Origin: CAYLPU01 sp964385635 | GTDB taxonomy: Bacteria; Chloroflexota; Anaerolineae; B4-G1 | Assembly (NCBI GenBank): GCA_964385635.1 | Contig: CAYLPU010000014.1 | Location: forward strand, 1-64,000 | Direction of reading: 5' to 3' | DNA: 64,000 nt | The notes under the pieces: model-generated | Database searches by the model: none | What the model saw: the letters and a program-made list of their open reading frames with translations, nothing else | What the model was told of the DNA's origin: nothing | Shown: piece by piece, positions 1 through 8,862 of the stretch | How the letters are laid out: every line of letters begins with the position of its first letter | How positions within the stretch are numbered: position 1 is the stretch's first letter | Position numbers and translations under genes: made by a program

Positions 1-97
1 TCTTTTGAGGGAACGATGTCCGTTCGGTGCGATTATCATTTGAGTTGACAGGTTGGCCAACTGGTAAGCCCGTGAGGATTTTCCTGGATTAGATGAC

Positions 98-177
98 CAG
101 GCCCCCTGGGATACCCCAGGGGGCCTGTGGCCAAGGAAAGGAGGAGAGGTTCAGCGTGGCTGACTTTATCAGCCACG
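98..177 (+). other. Two strong hairpins upstream of rpoB
   Basis: A perfect 13-bp stem (98-110 with 115-127, loop ATAC) is followed by a perfect 9-bp stem (155-163 with 169-177, 5-nt loop). Neither is followed by a T run on either strand, so they are not simple intrinsic terminators. They precede the rpoB promoter and probably belong to the 3' end of an upstream transcript or to an attenuation or processing site. The rest of 1-306 holds no gene I can support. Confidence 0.6.
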
Positions 178-306
178 TACCTCGCCTACATGGTAGCGCA
201 AGATGGCTGTATGGCGTAGTGACTAATAACACTTCTCCGGGGTGACAAACATCCTGTCGCTGTTTGTGGTAGATGACACGTGCATTGACCTGTCCTGCCC
301 GCAATT

Positions 307-334
307 TTGACAAACTGAATTTCCATGTTATAAT
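307..334 (+). promoter_or_regulatory. Consensus sigma-70 promoter of rpoB
   Basis: TTGACA (307-312) and TATAAT (329-334) are both exact consensus hexamers with a 16-nt spacer. The expected start site near 341 gives a leader of about 70 nt before the rpoB GTG at 412. rpoB therefore has its own strong promoter and need not depend on an upstream rplJL transcript. Confidence 0.85.
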
Positions 335-411
335 TTTTATTCGCCAATTTCATATCGTGACATAAGTATTTTGTGGAGAATCTGAGCGGTTAAGATAGAG
401 GGGGAAATAAA

Positions 412-3400
412 GTGATCACCTGTCTGGGAAGCAAATCCTATGCCCGCATCACCGACGCGGAGAGATTGCCACGGTTGATTGAGGTCCAACTCGAGTCCTT
501 CTGTTGGTTCCAGAGAGAGGGTCTGTCTCAGCTCTTTGACGAACTCTCTCCCATTGAGAGCTTCAACGGCAACCTCAAACTGTATTTCCCCGGTTCCGAG
601 GCCAGGGGGGCTCATTTCGATCTTGGCTATCGCTTTGGTGAGCCTAAGTATTCAGAAGAAGAGTGTCTCGAGCGGGATATCACGTATGCGGTTCCGTTGT
701 ACGTGCGAGTGCTACTTGACAACCGCGAGACAGGCGAGATTGTCGAGTCGGAGATATTCCTCGGCGACTTTCCTTCAATGACCAAGAACGGCACTTTCGT
801 CATCAATGGCACCGAGCGAGTTGTCGTCAGCCAGTTGATTCGCTCTCCCGGTGTCTACTTCGATCTTGAGGAGGATCGAGTTACTGGTCGGCGGCTCAGC
901 AGGGCCAAACTCATTCCTGATCGTGGAGCCTGGATGGAGTTCGAGACCCGCAAGTCTGATTACCTCACCATCAAGTTCAACCGCAAGCGTACTCTGCCTG
1001 TCACTATTCTGTTGCGGGCTCTAGCGGCGGTGGATGACCGAACGGGCGATGACATCCTGAGCAGCGGGAGCGACGAGGAATTGCTAGCGCTTTTCCAGGA
1101 TGCTGATAGCAATCCTCGCCGTCAGTACATCCCTACGACTATCCGTCAGGAGCCGAACTGGGATCCCAGGGACAAGCGCACACTGGCTGAAGAAGCGTTG
1201 TTGGAGTTCTACCGCCGTATGCGTCCTGGCGACCCAGCCACGCTGGAGAATGCGCGTGACTACCTGGAGCAGCAGGTTTTTGATGGTCGGCGCTATGACC
1301 TGCAACGGGTGGGCCGCTACAAGCTGAACCAGCGGCTTAGCCTTGATATAGACCTAAAACATCGCACCATCACCAAACGGGACCTGGTAGCCTTGGTGGA
1401 ACGTATGATCCGCATTAACAACGGCATCGAAGATGCGGATGACATTGATCACTTGGGCAACCGTCGCGTCAAAACAGTGGGTGAGTTGGTCCAAAACAAG
1501 GTGCGGATAGGCTTGCGTCGTATGGAACGGGTGGTGGTGGAGCGTATGTCTATCCGCGAATCCGAGTCGCTGACCCCGGTTAACTTGATTAACATCCGCC
1601 CAGTCGTTGCAGCCATTCGCGAGTTCTTTGGCTCCAGCCAACTCTCGCAGTTTATGGAGCAGACCAACCCGCTGGCTGAATTGACCCACAAGCGTACTCT
1701 TTCGGCGCTGGGACCGGGTGGGCTGCGCCGCGAGCGGGCCGGTTTCGATGTGCGCGATGTGCACTACACTCACTATGGGCGGATTTGTCCCATTGAGACT
1801 CCTGAGGGACCCAACATTGGTTTGATTGGCCGTCTGGCAACCCACGCGCGCATCAATTCCCTTGGTTTTGTCGAAACGCCCTATCGTAGGATCATTCACA
1901 CCGTGGAGCCTACCGTCGAGGCGCTTGTTGGTCAGACGCTGGCGGAGGACGTGGTGGACTCTGACAGCGGCGAGGTGGCGACCGGGGCGGGGACGGAGGT
2001 GACACGCGAACATGCCGAACGTATCGCCGCCCTAGGGCTCACAGGAGATGTTCCTGTTGTGCCGATGGTGAGTGATGAGATTGTATATCTCTCGGCCGAC
2101 AAAGAAGACCTGTACACAGTCGCACAGGCCAATGCCGAATTGGACGAGAAGGGGCATTTTTTGCGGTCACGCGTCTCATCTCGCCGTGCCGATAAGTTCC
2201 TGCTCTCCGCGCCGGGAAGGATTGACTACATTGATGTCGCCCCCTGCCAGATCGTGGGTGTTTCGGCATCGCTGATCCCGTTCTTGGAGCATGACGATGC
2301 CAACCGTGCTCTGATGGGCTCCAACATGCAGCGTCAAGCAGTGCCGCTCATTCGACCCGAATCGCCGATTGTGGCCACTGGTATGGAGTGGCGGGCGGCC
2401 CACGATTCAGGGCAAATTGTGTTGGCGGAAGATGACGGGAATGTCGTCAACGTCACGGGCGACAGAATCGTAGTTCGCTATGCTGATGGATTACGCACCT
2501 GCTCTCTCCACAAGTACCAACGTTCAAATCAGAGTACCAGTATTGATCAACGGCCTGTTGTCTACAAGGGACAGCGAGTGTGCAAAGACCAGGTACTTGC
2601 GGACAGTTCCTCGACCGATAGGGGCGAACTGGCATTGGGACAAAATATGCTGTGCGCCTTCGTCTCCTGGGAGGGTGGGAACTTCGAGGATGCTATTCTT
2701 ATCAGCGAACGGTTGGTACGTGAGGACCTATTCACTTCTGTCCACATTGAGAAGCACGAGATTCAGGCTCGCGACACCAAGCTCGGTCCGGAGGAGATCA
2801 CCCGTGATATCCCCAACGTGGGCGATGAAGCGCTGAAAGACCTGGATGCGGATGGTATCATCCGCGTCGGGGCGGAGGTGGGACCTCTAGACATTCTGGT
2901 AGGTAAAATCACACCCAAAGGCGAGAAGGAACTGAGTCCCGAGGAGAAACTGCTGCGAGCCATCTTCGGTGAGAAAGCCCGTGAGGTAAAGGATTCTAGC
3001 CTGCGCCTGCCTCACGGTGAGCGCGGCGAGGTTGTGGATGTTAAGGTATTTGACCGCGAGGAACACCGAGACCTCCCGGCTGGTGTGGACAAGATGGTGC
3101 GCGTCAGCGTGGCTCAGTTGCGGAAAGTCACCGAGGGTGACAAGATGGCTGGCCGTCACGGTAATAAGGGAGTCGTTTCCCAGGTGGTGCCTGTTGAGAA
3201 TATGCCTTTCCTGGCTGATGGCACTCCGATTGATTTGATACTGAACCCGCTGGGCGTCCCAGGGCGAATGAACATCGGCCAGGTTCTGGAGACTCATCTG
3301 GGGTGGGCTGCTTGTCGACTTGGCTTCCGTGCCGTCACGCCAGTTTTTGACGGTGCCGACGAATCCCAGATTGAGGCAGAACTGGCGCGAGCCTGGCTCA

Positions 3401-4323
3401 TCGATCGTGCCTGGGGTGAGATCACCGAGCGTGCGTGGGCCTGGCTCAAGGCCCAGGACTATCCATTGGATACACTGAAGGATGATGAGGAGGCGCGGCG
3501 GCTGTATATTGTAGCCTGGTTGGTAGAGCGCGGCTATGACGTAGATCAATTGATTATGGAGCGTGTCTATGCTCGGCGGGCGGTGCTGCGTGAATGGCTG
3601 CGAGAGAGAGGGTACGAGCCGGACGGACTGCTCTCTTTTGAGGACGATACGCGTTCGTTGGTCGAACGGGCTATGGCGGACCAGCGGGCGAGGGCGGTCT
3701 GCCTGCGCATCTGGTCGGAAGACCGTGGTCGGGAGGTGGCCGATCTGGATGACGAGGCTGTGGAGACACTGGCAACGCAGGTGAGCGTGGAGACCTCCGA
3801 CCCGCTGCCGATCATCGGCAAAGAGATTCTCTACGACGGCAAGACGGGCGAGCCGTTCGACCGGCCTGTGACTGTAGGCATGATTTACATGATGAAACTG
3901 GCTCACCTGGTTGAGGACAAAGTGCACGCGCGTTCCACGGGGCCCTATAGCCTGGTGACGCAGCAGCCATTGGGTGGCAAGGCCCAGTTTGGTGGCCAGC
4001 GTTTCGGTGAGATGGAAGTGTGGGCACTGGAGGCCTATGGTGCCGCCCACGTGCTTCAAGAGATGCTCACCATCAAATCGGACGATGTGCAAGGTCGTGT
4101 CAAGACTTACGAGGCTATTGTTAAAGGAGAATCTGTCGAAGAGCCAGGGGTCCCGGCTTCATTCAAGGTGTTAGTGAAAGAACTACAAAGTTTGGGACTG
4201 GCAGTCGAAGCGATCACTTACGACGGTGAGGTGTTGCACTTCGGCAGGGGGGAGGAGAAGACCAAGGTACCTACATTAGGTATGGGACTCTTGGGTCTGA
4301 GACAGCGAGGGCGAGGGCGTTAG
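412..4323 (+). CDS. rpoB: DNA-directed RNA polymerase beta subunit
   Basis: This 1303-aa protein is the catalytic beta subunit of RNA polymerase. The rifamycin-pocket region lies near residues 405-435 (FGSSQLSQFMEQTNPL, then THKR and SALGPGG), the RPxETPEGPNIG-type block follows, and the C-terminal HARSTGPYSLVTQQPLGGKA segment is intact. The start is GTG behind a GAGGGGG ribosome site. The residue equivalent to E. coli D516 is Glu. An insertion of roughly 120-140 residues (about 985-1130) lies between the PVFDGA motif and the LYDGKTGEPFDRPV motif, and it contains repeated W-L-x-x-R-G-Y-type helices. No rpoC follows; the next gene is rpsL, which is unusual for bacteria. Confidence 0.99.
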   Translation: MITCLGSKSYARITDAERLPRLIEVQLESFCWFQREGLSQLFDELSPIESFNGNLKLYFPGSEARGAHFDLGYRFGEPKYSEEECLERDITYAVPLYVRVLLDNRETGEIVESEIFLGDFPSMTKNGTFVINGTERVVVSQLIRSPGVYFDLEEDRVTGRRLSRAKLIPDRGAWMEFETRKSDYLTIKFNRKRTLPVTILLRALAAVDDRTGDDILSSGSDEELLALFQDADSNPRRQYIPTTIRQEPNWDPRDKRTLAEEALLEFYRRMRPGDPATLENARDYLEQQVFDGRRYDLQRVGRYKLNQRLSLDIDLKHRTITKRDLVALVERMIRINNGIEDADDIDHLGNRRVKTVGELVQNKVRIGLRRMERVVVERMSIRESESLTPVNLINIRPVVAAIREFFGSSQLSQFMEQTNPLAELTHKRTLSALGPGGLRRERAGFDVRDVHYTHYGRICPIETPEGPNIGLIGRLATHARINSLGFVETPYRRIIHTVEPTVEALVGQTLAEDVVDSDSGEVATGAGTEVTREHAERIAALGLTGDVPVVPMVSDEIVYLSADKEDLYTVAQANAELDEKGHFLRSRVSSRRADKFLLSAPGRIDYIDVAPCQIVGVSASLIPFLEHDDANRALMGSNMQRQAVPLIRPESPIVATGMEWRAAHDSGQIVLAEDDGNVVNVTGDRIVVRYADGLRTCSLHKYQRSNQSTSIDQRPVVYKGQRVCKDQVLADSSSTDRGELALGQNMLCAFVSWEGGNFEDAILISERLVREDLFTSVHIEKHEIQARDTKLGPEEITRDIPNVGDEALKDLDADGIIRVGAEVGPLDILVGKITPKGEKELSPEEKLLRAIFGEKAREVKDSSLRLPHGERGEVVDVKVFDREEHRDLPAGVDKMVRVSVAQLRKVTEGDKMAGRHGNKGVVSQVVPVENMPFLADGTPIDLILNPLGVPGRMNIGQVLETHLGWAACRLGFRAVTPVFDGADESQIEAELARAWLIDRAWGEITERAWAWLKAQDYPLDTLKDDEEARRLYIVAWLVERGYDVDQLIMERVYARRAVLREWLRERGYEPDGLLSFEDDTRSLVERAMADQRARAVCLRIWSEDRGREVADLDDEAVETLATQVSVETSDPLPIIGKEILYDGKTGEPFDRPVTVGMIYMMKLAHLVEDKVHARSTGPYSLVTQQPLGGKAQFGGQRFGEMEVWALEAYGAAHVLQEMLTIKSDDVQGRVKTYEAIVKGESVEEPGVPASFKVLVKELQSLGLAVEAITYDGEVLHFGRGEEKTKVPTLGMGLLGLRQRGRGR

Positions 4324-4359
4324 TACGTGGAACCAGAAGTGGCTCTGATTTCACGTGGT

Positions 4360-4387
4360 TTGACTTTTGACAATTTTGTGGTAAAAT
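4360..4387 (+). promoter_or_regulatory. Probable promoter for rpsL and the str block
   Basis: TTGACT (4360-4365) and TAAAAT (4382-4387) are separated by 16 nt in the 187-nt gap between rpoB and rpsL. A second exact TTGACA at 4367 overlaps but has no correctly spaced -10. This would give the str/S10 block a start independent of rpoB. Confidence 0.6.
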
Positions 4388-4451
4388 GTGCGTTCACTGG
4401 AACGAGCGGTACTCTTGCCGCCTGGTTGACAAGTAGCAGAGGTTATTATGA

Positions 4452-4485
4452 GAGGAGGCCATCGGTGTGGGTGGATGGCCTTCTT
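4452..4485 (+). promoter_or_regulatory. Leader hairpin before rpsL
   Basis: Positions 4452-4463 pair with 4474-4485 (core AGGCCATC/GATGGCCT, extended by weaker pairs) around a 10-nt loop. The stem sits 25 nt before the rpsL TTG start, in the untranslated leader. It could be an attenuator or a ribosomal-protein binding site; no T run follows, so it is not a classical terminator. Confidence 0.5.
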
Positions 4486-4510
4486 CACTGAATTCGTGGG
4501 GAGGTAGAAG

Positions 4511-4930
4511 TTGCCCACTATCAATCAATTAGTTCGCAAGGGAAGAAAGTCCAAGCCGCGTAAGTCCAATGCGCCGGCGTTGCAGTACACGTTTAATTCT
4601 TTCAAGCAGCGACGCACCCGGCGTCCCAAGGGGGCACCGCAGAAGCGTGGTGTATGCACGCAGGTGCGTACGATGACGCCTAAGAAACCCAACTCTGCCC
4701 TGCGGAAGATCGCTCGCGTGCGGCTGACCAATGGTATCGAAGTGACCGCCTACATCCCAGGTGAGGGGCACACGCTACAAGAACACTCGGTCGTGTTGAT
4801 ACGGGGAGGGCGCGTCAAGGACCTGCCTGGTGTACGCTATCACGTCGTTCGTGGTGCTCTTGATGCCCTGGGCGTAGAAGATCGTGAGCAGAAGCGTTCC
4901 AAGTACGGGACCGGTCGCCCCAAGAGGTAG
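4511..4930 (+). CDS. rpsL: 30S ribosomal protein S12
   Basis: S12 is the decoding-centre protein of the small subunit. The TPKKPNSALRK motif carries the wild-type lysine associated with streptomycin sensitivity. At 139 aa it is longer than the usual 123-126 because of an insertion of about 15 residues near positions 25-40 (YTFNSFKQRRTRRPKG), a form I recall from some Chloroflexota and other phyla. The start codon is TTG behind GGGGAGG. It is followed after 19 nt by rpsG. Confidence 0.98.
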   Translation: MPTINQLVRKGRKSKPRKSNAPALQYTFNSFKQRRTRRPKGAPQKRGVCTQVRTMTPKKPNSALRKIARVRLTNGIEVTAYIPGEGHTLQEHSVVLIRGGRVKDLPGVRYHVVRGALDALGVEDREQKRSKYGTGRPKR

Positions 4931-4949
4931 AGGCTAAGGTAGGTGAACT

Positions 4950-5420
4950 ATGCCCCGACGGTATCGTCCGCCAAAACGACGTATTGAGCCTGACATCCGC
5001 TATAATAGCACGATGGTGGCTCAGTTCATCAATAAGGTGATGAAGAGCGGAAAGAAGAGCGTAGCAACGCGGGTTGTGTATGACGCGCTGGACATTGTAC
5101 AGGAGCGGACGAAGAAGCCACCACTGGAGGTGATGGAACAGGCGATACAGAGCGTGTCGCCGGTTCTGGAAGTCAAGCCTCGTCGCGTAGGGGGGTCCAC
5201 GTACCAGATCCCGGTGGAGGTGTCTTGGCATCGTCAAGCCGGCCTGGCAATTCGCTGGCTGCTGGCTGCTGCGCGCAATCGCCCTGGCAAGTCTATGGCC
5301 GAAAAACTGGCCAGCGAATTTGTAGACGCGGCACGCGGAACCGGGGCGGCGGTTAAAAAGAGGGAAGACACCCATAAGATGGCTGAGGCCAACCGTGCCT
5401 TTGCCCACTATAGGTGGTAG
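4950..5420 (+). CDS. rpsG: 30S ribosomal protein S7
   Basis: This 156-aa protein has the usual S7 length and motifs: the N-terminal basic MPRRYRPPKR stretch, the FINKVMKSGKKS block and the C-terminal KKREDTHKMAEANRAFAHYRW tail. S7 binds the 3' major domain of 16S rRNA and nucleates head assembly. It lies in the conserved rpsL-rpsG-fusA order. Confidence 0.98.
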   Translation: MPRRYRPPKRRIEPDIRYNSTMVAQFINKVMKSGKKSVATRVVYDALDIVQERTKKPPLEVMEQAIQSVSPVLEVKPRRVGGSTYQIPVEVSWHRQAGLAIRWLLAAARNRPGKSMAEKLASEFVDAARGTGAAVKKREDTHKMAEANRAFAHYRW

Positions 5421-5524
5421 GGTGTCCGTCGTGGTCTGCTCGTTTTGCCGGACGCTCCCGCTACCCAGCGAAAGAGCACGTTTGCAGATGAGTGGGCGGG
5501 ACCGGCAGATGGGACAGGCAAGCG

Positions 5525-7600
5525 ATGGTCGCACAGAATTCGCCGGACCGCATTCGTAATATCGGCATTATCGCTCACATTGACGCTGGCAAGACAACGA
5601 CAACCGAGCGCATTCTGTTCTATACCGGTCGTACCCATCGCATGGGCAACGTAGACGAGGGGACGACGGTTACGGATTGGATGGCTCAGGAGCGGGAACG
5701 GGGTATCACGATCACTGCTGCAGCAGTGACCTGCTTCTGGCGGGGCTGTCAGATTAACATCGTGGATACACCAGGGCACATTGATTTCACTGCTGAGGTG
5801 CAGCGAAGTCTGCGTGTCCTTGATGGTGGTGTCGTCGTCTTTGATGCAGTGGCTGGAGTGGAGCCACAGTCGGAGACGGTGTGGCGACAGGCACGAGGAT
5901 TTGGTGTGCCACTGATCGTCTTCATTAACAAAATGGATAAACTGGGTGCCGACTTCGCTCACGCGATTGAAACGATCCGCGAGCGGCTGGCCGCGAATCC
6001 GGTCGCTATTCAATTGCCCATCGGTAGCGAGGCGGACTTCCGAGGCGTAGTGGACCTGTTGACGATGCAGGCTGTCGTCTGGACAGATGAACAAGGGGTG
6101 TCGCCTGGGGTCGTGGAGGTGCCGCCCGAGTTGCAAGATGTGGCGCTTGAGAGACGGGAGCGTGCCATAGAGCAGATCGTCGAGACCGACGATGAGTTGG
6201 TGACGCTCTATTTGGAGGGGCAAGAGGTCTCAGTCGCTCAATTGCGTCAGGCGCTGCGACGGGCGACCTTGTCTGGAGAATTGAACCCGGTCTTGTGTGG
6301 CTCGGCGCTGCGCAACAAGGGCATTCAGCCCCTGTTGGACGCAGTGGTGGATTATCTGCCATCGCCATTGGATGTTCCACCGGTGGAGGGGATCAATCCC
6401 TACACCAAGAAGATGGAATCCCGGCCTGCCGATGCAAGTGTGCCACTGGCAGCATTGGTCTTTAAAATCGCGAGTGATCCCTACGTGGGGCGGCTGGCCT
6501 ACGTTCGAGTCTACTCTGGCAAGGTGAAGGTGGGCTCGAGAGTTATCAACGCTACCAAACGGCGCAGGGAGCGCATCGGCAAATTGCTTCGTATGTTCGC
6601 CGATCACCGGGAGGAAATCCAGGAACTGAGCGCGGGCGACATCGGTGCGACGTTGGGGCTGAAGGATACTTTTACCGGCGAGACGTTATGTGCGCCTGAC
6701 GGGCCGATTATTCTGGAGTCGATCTCTTTCCCGGAACCGGTTATATCGGTAGCGATTGAGCCGAGGACACTGGCCGATCAAGATCGGCTGGCTGAAGGGT
6801 TGCGACGGCTGGCTGAGGAAGACCCCACCTTCGTGGTGCGGATTGATGAGGACACCGGCCAGACGCTTATCTCTGGGATGGGAGAGCTGCATCTGGAGGT
6901 TCTGACCGACCGGCTGACGCGGGAGTTCGGCGTGAGCGGGCGAGTGAGCCGTCCGAGGGTCAGTTATTGCGAGACGATCACGCAGCGGGCTGAAGGCGAA
7001 GGGCTGTTTGAGCGGCAGGCCGGGGGCCGGCTTCACTTCGGCCACGTGTGGCTGAGGGTGGAGCCTCTACCTGCTGGCAAAGGGGTTGTCTTTGAGGATG
7101 CCACACGAGGCCGGTTGCCTCAGGAGTTTGTAAAGGCGATCGAACGGGGCTGCCGCGAGGCGATGGAGAGCGGTGTGTTGGCTGGATACCGGCTGGTGGA
7201 CGTGGGAGTTGTCTTGCTTGATGCAGAGCTGGATCAGGAAGCATCCTCGGAACTGGCCTTCAAGGTGGCTGGCGCGATGGCTTTCAACCAGGCGGTGGAG
7301 AAGAGTGCGCCCGTCTTATTGGAACCGGTGATGGACTTGGAGACGATTGTGCCAGAGGCGTATACTGGTGAGGTGATGGGGGATCTTAACGCTCGGGGGG
7401 CTGACATCAGAGAAGTGGTTTCTCGGGTAGGAGGAGTGCAGGTGGTACGTGCTTTTGCCCCCTTGGAGAAGATGTTTGGGTATGCGACAGACCTGCGCAG
7501 TTTGACGCAGGGGCGGGGCACGTTTACGATGGAGTTTGACCATTATGCAGAGGTAGATGAACAACGGATGAATGTCATCGTGTATGGCGGAGGCTGGTAA
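5525..7600 (+). CDS. fusA: Translation elongation factor G
   Basis: EF-G is the GTPase that drives translocation. Starting at ATG 5525 it is 691 aa, the usual family length; the reading frame stays open upstream to a GTG at 5492, but that adds 11 unconserved residues. G1 (AHIDAGKT), G2 (RERGITI), G3 (DTPGH) and G4 (NKMD) are all intact, and domains II-V follow to the usual C-terminus. Its switch I is canonical, in contrast to EF-Tu next door. Confidence 0.98.
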   Translation: MVAQNSPDRIRNIGIIAHIDAGKTTTTERILFYTGRTHRMGNVDEGTTVTDWMAQERERGITITAAAVTCFWRGCQINIVDTPGHIDFTAEVQRSLRVLDGGVVVFDAVAGVEPQSETVWRQARGFGVPLIVFINKMDKLGADFAHAIETIRERLAANPVAIQLPIGSEADFRGVVDLLTMQAVVWTDEQGVSPGVVEVPPELQDVALERRERAIEQIVETDDELVTLYLEGQEVSVAQLRQALRRATLSGELNPVLCGSALRNKGIQPLLDAVVDYLPSPLDVPPVEGINPYTKKMESRPADASVPLAALVFKIASDPYVGRLAYVRVYSGKVKVGSRVINATKRRRERIGKLLRMFADHREEIQELSAGDIGATLGLKDTFTGETLCAPDGPIILESISFPEPVISVAIEPRTLADQDRLAEGLRRLAEEDPTFVVRIDEDTGQTLISGMGELHLEVLTDRLTREFGVSGRVSRPRVSYCETITQRAEGEGLFERQAGGRLHFGHVWLRVEPLPAGKGVVFEDATRGRLPQEFVKAIERGCREAMESGVLAGYRLVDVGVVLLDAELDQEASSELAFKVAGAMAFNQAVEKSAPVLLEPVMDLETIVPEAYTGEVMGDLNARGADIREVVSRVGGVQVVRAFAPLEKMFGYATDLRSLTQGRGTFTMEFDHYAEVDEQRMNVIVYGGGW

Positions 7601-7634
7601 GTGCGGCGATTAGATCATCCGAAAGGAGTGAGAA

Positions 7635-8852
7635 ATGGCAAAGCAGAAGTTTGAACGTACAAAGCCCCATATCAACGTGGGCACCATTGGGCACATTGAC
7701 CATGGAAAGACGACGCTCACCGCGGCCATAACGAAGGTGCTGGCTTTCAAAGGGCTTACCCACTTCCAGGCGTATGAGGAAGTAGCGAAGGCCGACGTGA
7801 AGATGTTTCGCCGTGATGCGACGAAGATTCTGACCGTGGCCATCGCGCACGTCGAGTACGAGACCGAGAACCGGCACTATGCTCACATTGACTGCCCTGG
7901 CCACCGGGATTACATCAAGAACATGATCACCGGAGCGGCACAGATGGACGGAGCAATCCTGGTCGTCTCGGCGACAGATGGCCCGATGCCGCAGACGCGG
8001 GAGCACGTGCTCCTGGCTTGCCAGGTGAACGTGCCAGCCATCGTGGTCTTCCTGAACAAGGTGGACTTGATGGACGACCCCGAGTTGCTAGAGCTGGTCG
8101 AGTTGGAACTGCGGGAGTTGCTTGATGGCTACGGCTTCCCCGGCGATGAAACGCCCATTATTCGCGGAAGCGCCCTTCAGGCGCTGCAAAGCGAGAACAC
8201 CGACTCGGATGCGCCTGAGTATCAGTGCATCTGGGAACTGATGCGCGTGGTTGATGATTATATTCCCACTCCGGAGCGAGATGAGGACAAGCCGTTCTTG
8301 ATGCCTGTCGAGGATGTGTTCTCGATCAAGGGCCGGGGTACGGTCGTCACTGGCCGTGTGGAACGTGGCACGATGTTGCCGATGACCCCGGTTGAGATTG
8401 TTGGCCTGAAGGAAGAGCCCCGCAAGACAGTGGTGACCTCGATGGAGATGTTTCACAAGACGCTCGACAAGGTTATGGCGGGAGACAACGCCGGGCTGTT
8501 GCTGCGGGGTGTGGATCGGCAGGATGTGGAGCGTGGTCAAGTAATCGCAATCCCTGGCACAATCAAGTCTCACCGGCGCTTTATGAGCGAGGTATATGTG
8601 CTGCGAAAGGAGGAGGGAGGCCGTCACAAGGCTTTCTTCAGCGGCTACCGCCCGCAGTTCTACGTCCGCACGATGGACGTGACCGGGGATATCACCCTGC
8701 CGGAAGGGGTCGAGATGGTTATGCCGGGCGACAGGGTCAACCTGGAGGTATCGTTGATCGATCCGATCGCTGTTGAGGAAGGTTTTCGTTTTGCCATTCG
8801 AGAGGGCGGTTTGACTGTTGGCGCGGGTATAATCACCGAGATCTTGGACTAG
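7635..8852 (+). CDS. tuf: Elongation factor Tu with divergent switch I
   Basis: EF-Tu (405 aa) delivers aminoacyl-tRNA to the ribosome. G1 GHIDHGKT (19-26), G3 DCPGH (86-90), G4 NKVD (141-144), domain II and domain III are clear. The effector loop (about 48-72) is not canonical: instead of the near-invariant APEEKARGITI stretch it reads ADVKMFRRDATKILTV, about five residues longer. A threonine that may correspond to the Mg-binding switch I Thr is kept (T67), but the RGITI context is lost. GHAD is also GHRD. No alternative frame restores the motif, so this is not a simple frameshift. It may be a second, specialised tuf copy or a lineage peculiarity. Confidence 0.95.
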   Translation: MAKQKFERTKPHINVGTIGHIDHGKTTLTAAITKVLAFKGLTHFQAYEEVAKADVKMFRRDATKILTVAIAHVEYETENRHYAHIDCPGHRDYIKNMITGAAQMDGAILVVSATDGPMPQTREHVLLACQVNVPAIVVFLNKVDLMDDPELLELVELELRELLDGYGFPGDETPIIRGSALQALQSENTDSDAPEYQCIWELMRVVDDYIPTPERDEDKPFLMPVEDVFSIKGRGTVVTGRVERGTMLPMTPVEIVGLKEEPRKTVVTSMEMFHKTLDKVMAGDNAGLLLRGVDRQDVERGQVIAIPGTIKSHRRFMSEVYVLRKEEGGRHKAFFSGYRPQFYVRTMDVTGDITLPEGVEMVMPGDRVNLEVSLIDPIAVEEGFRFAIREGGLTVGAGIITEILD

Positions 8853-8862
8853 GTGGTAGTGC

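Noticed and set aside
89..313. 74-codon minus-strand frame upstream of rpoB
   Set aside because: It covers the two hairpins and the rpoB promoter region and shows no coding character.
2887..4092. 401-codon minus-strand open frame opposite rpoB
   Set aside because: Antisense shadow of conserved rpoB sequence; no ribosome site or domain.
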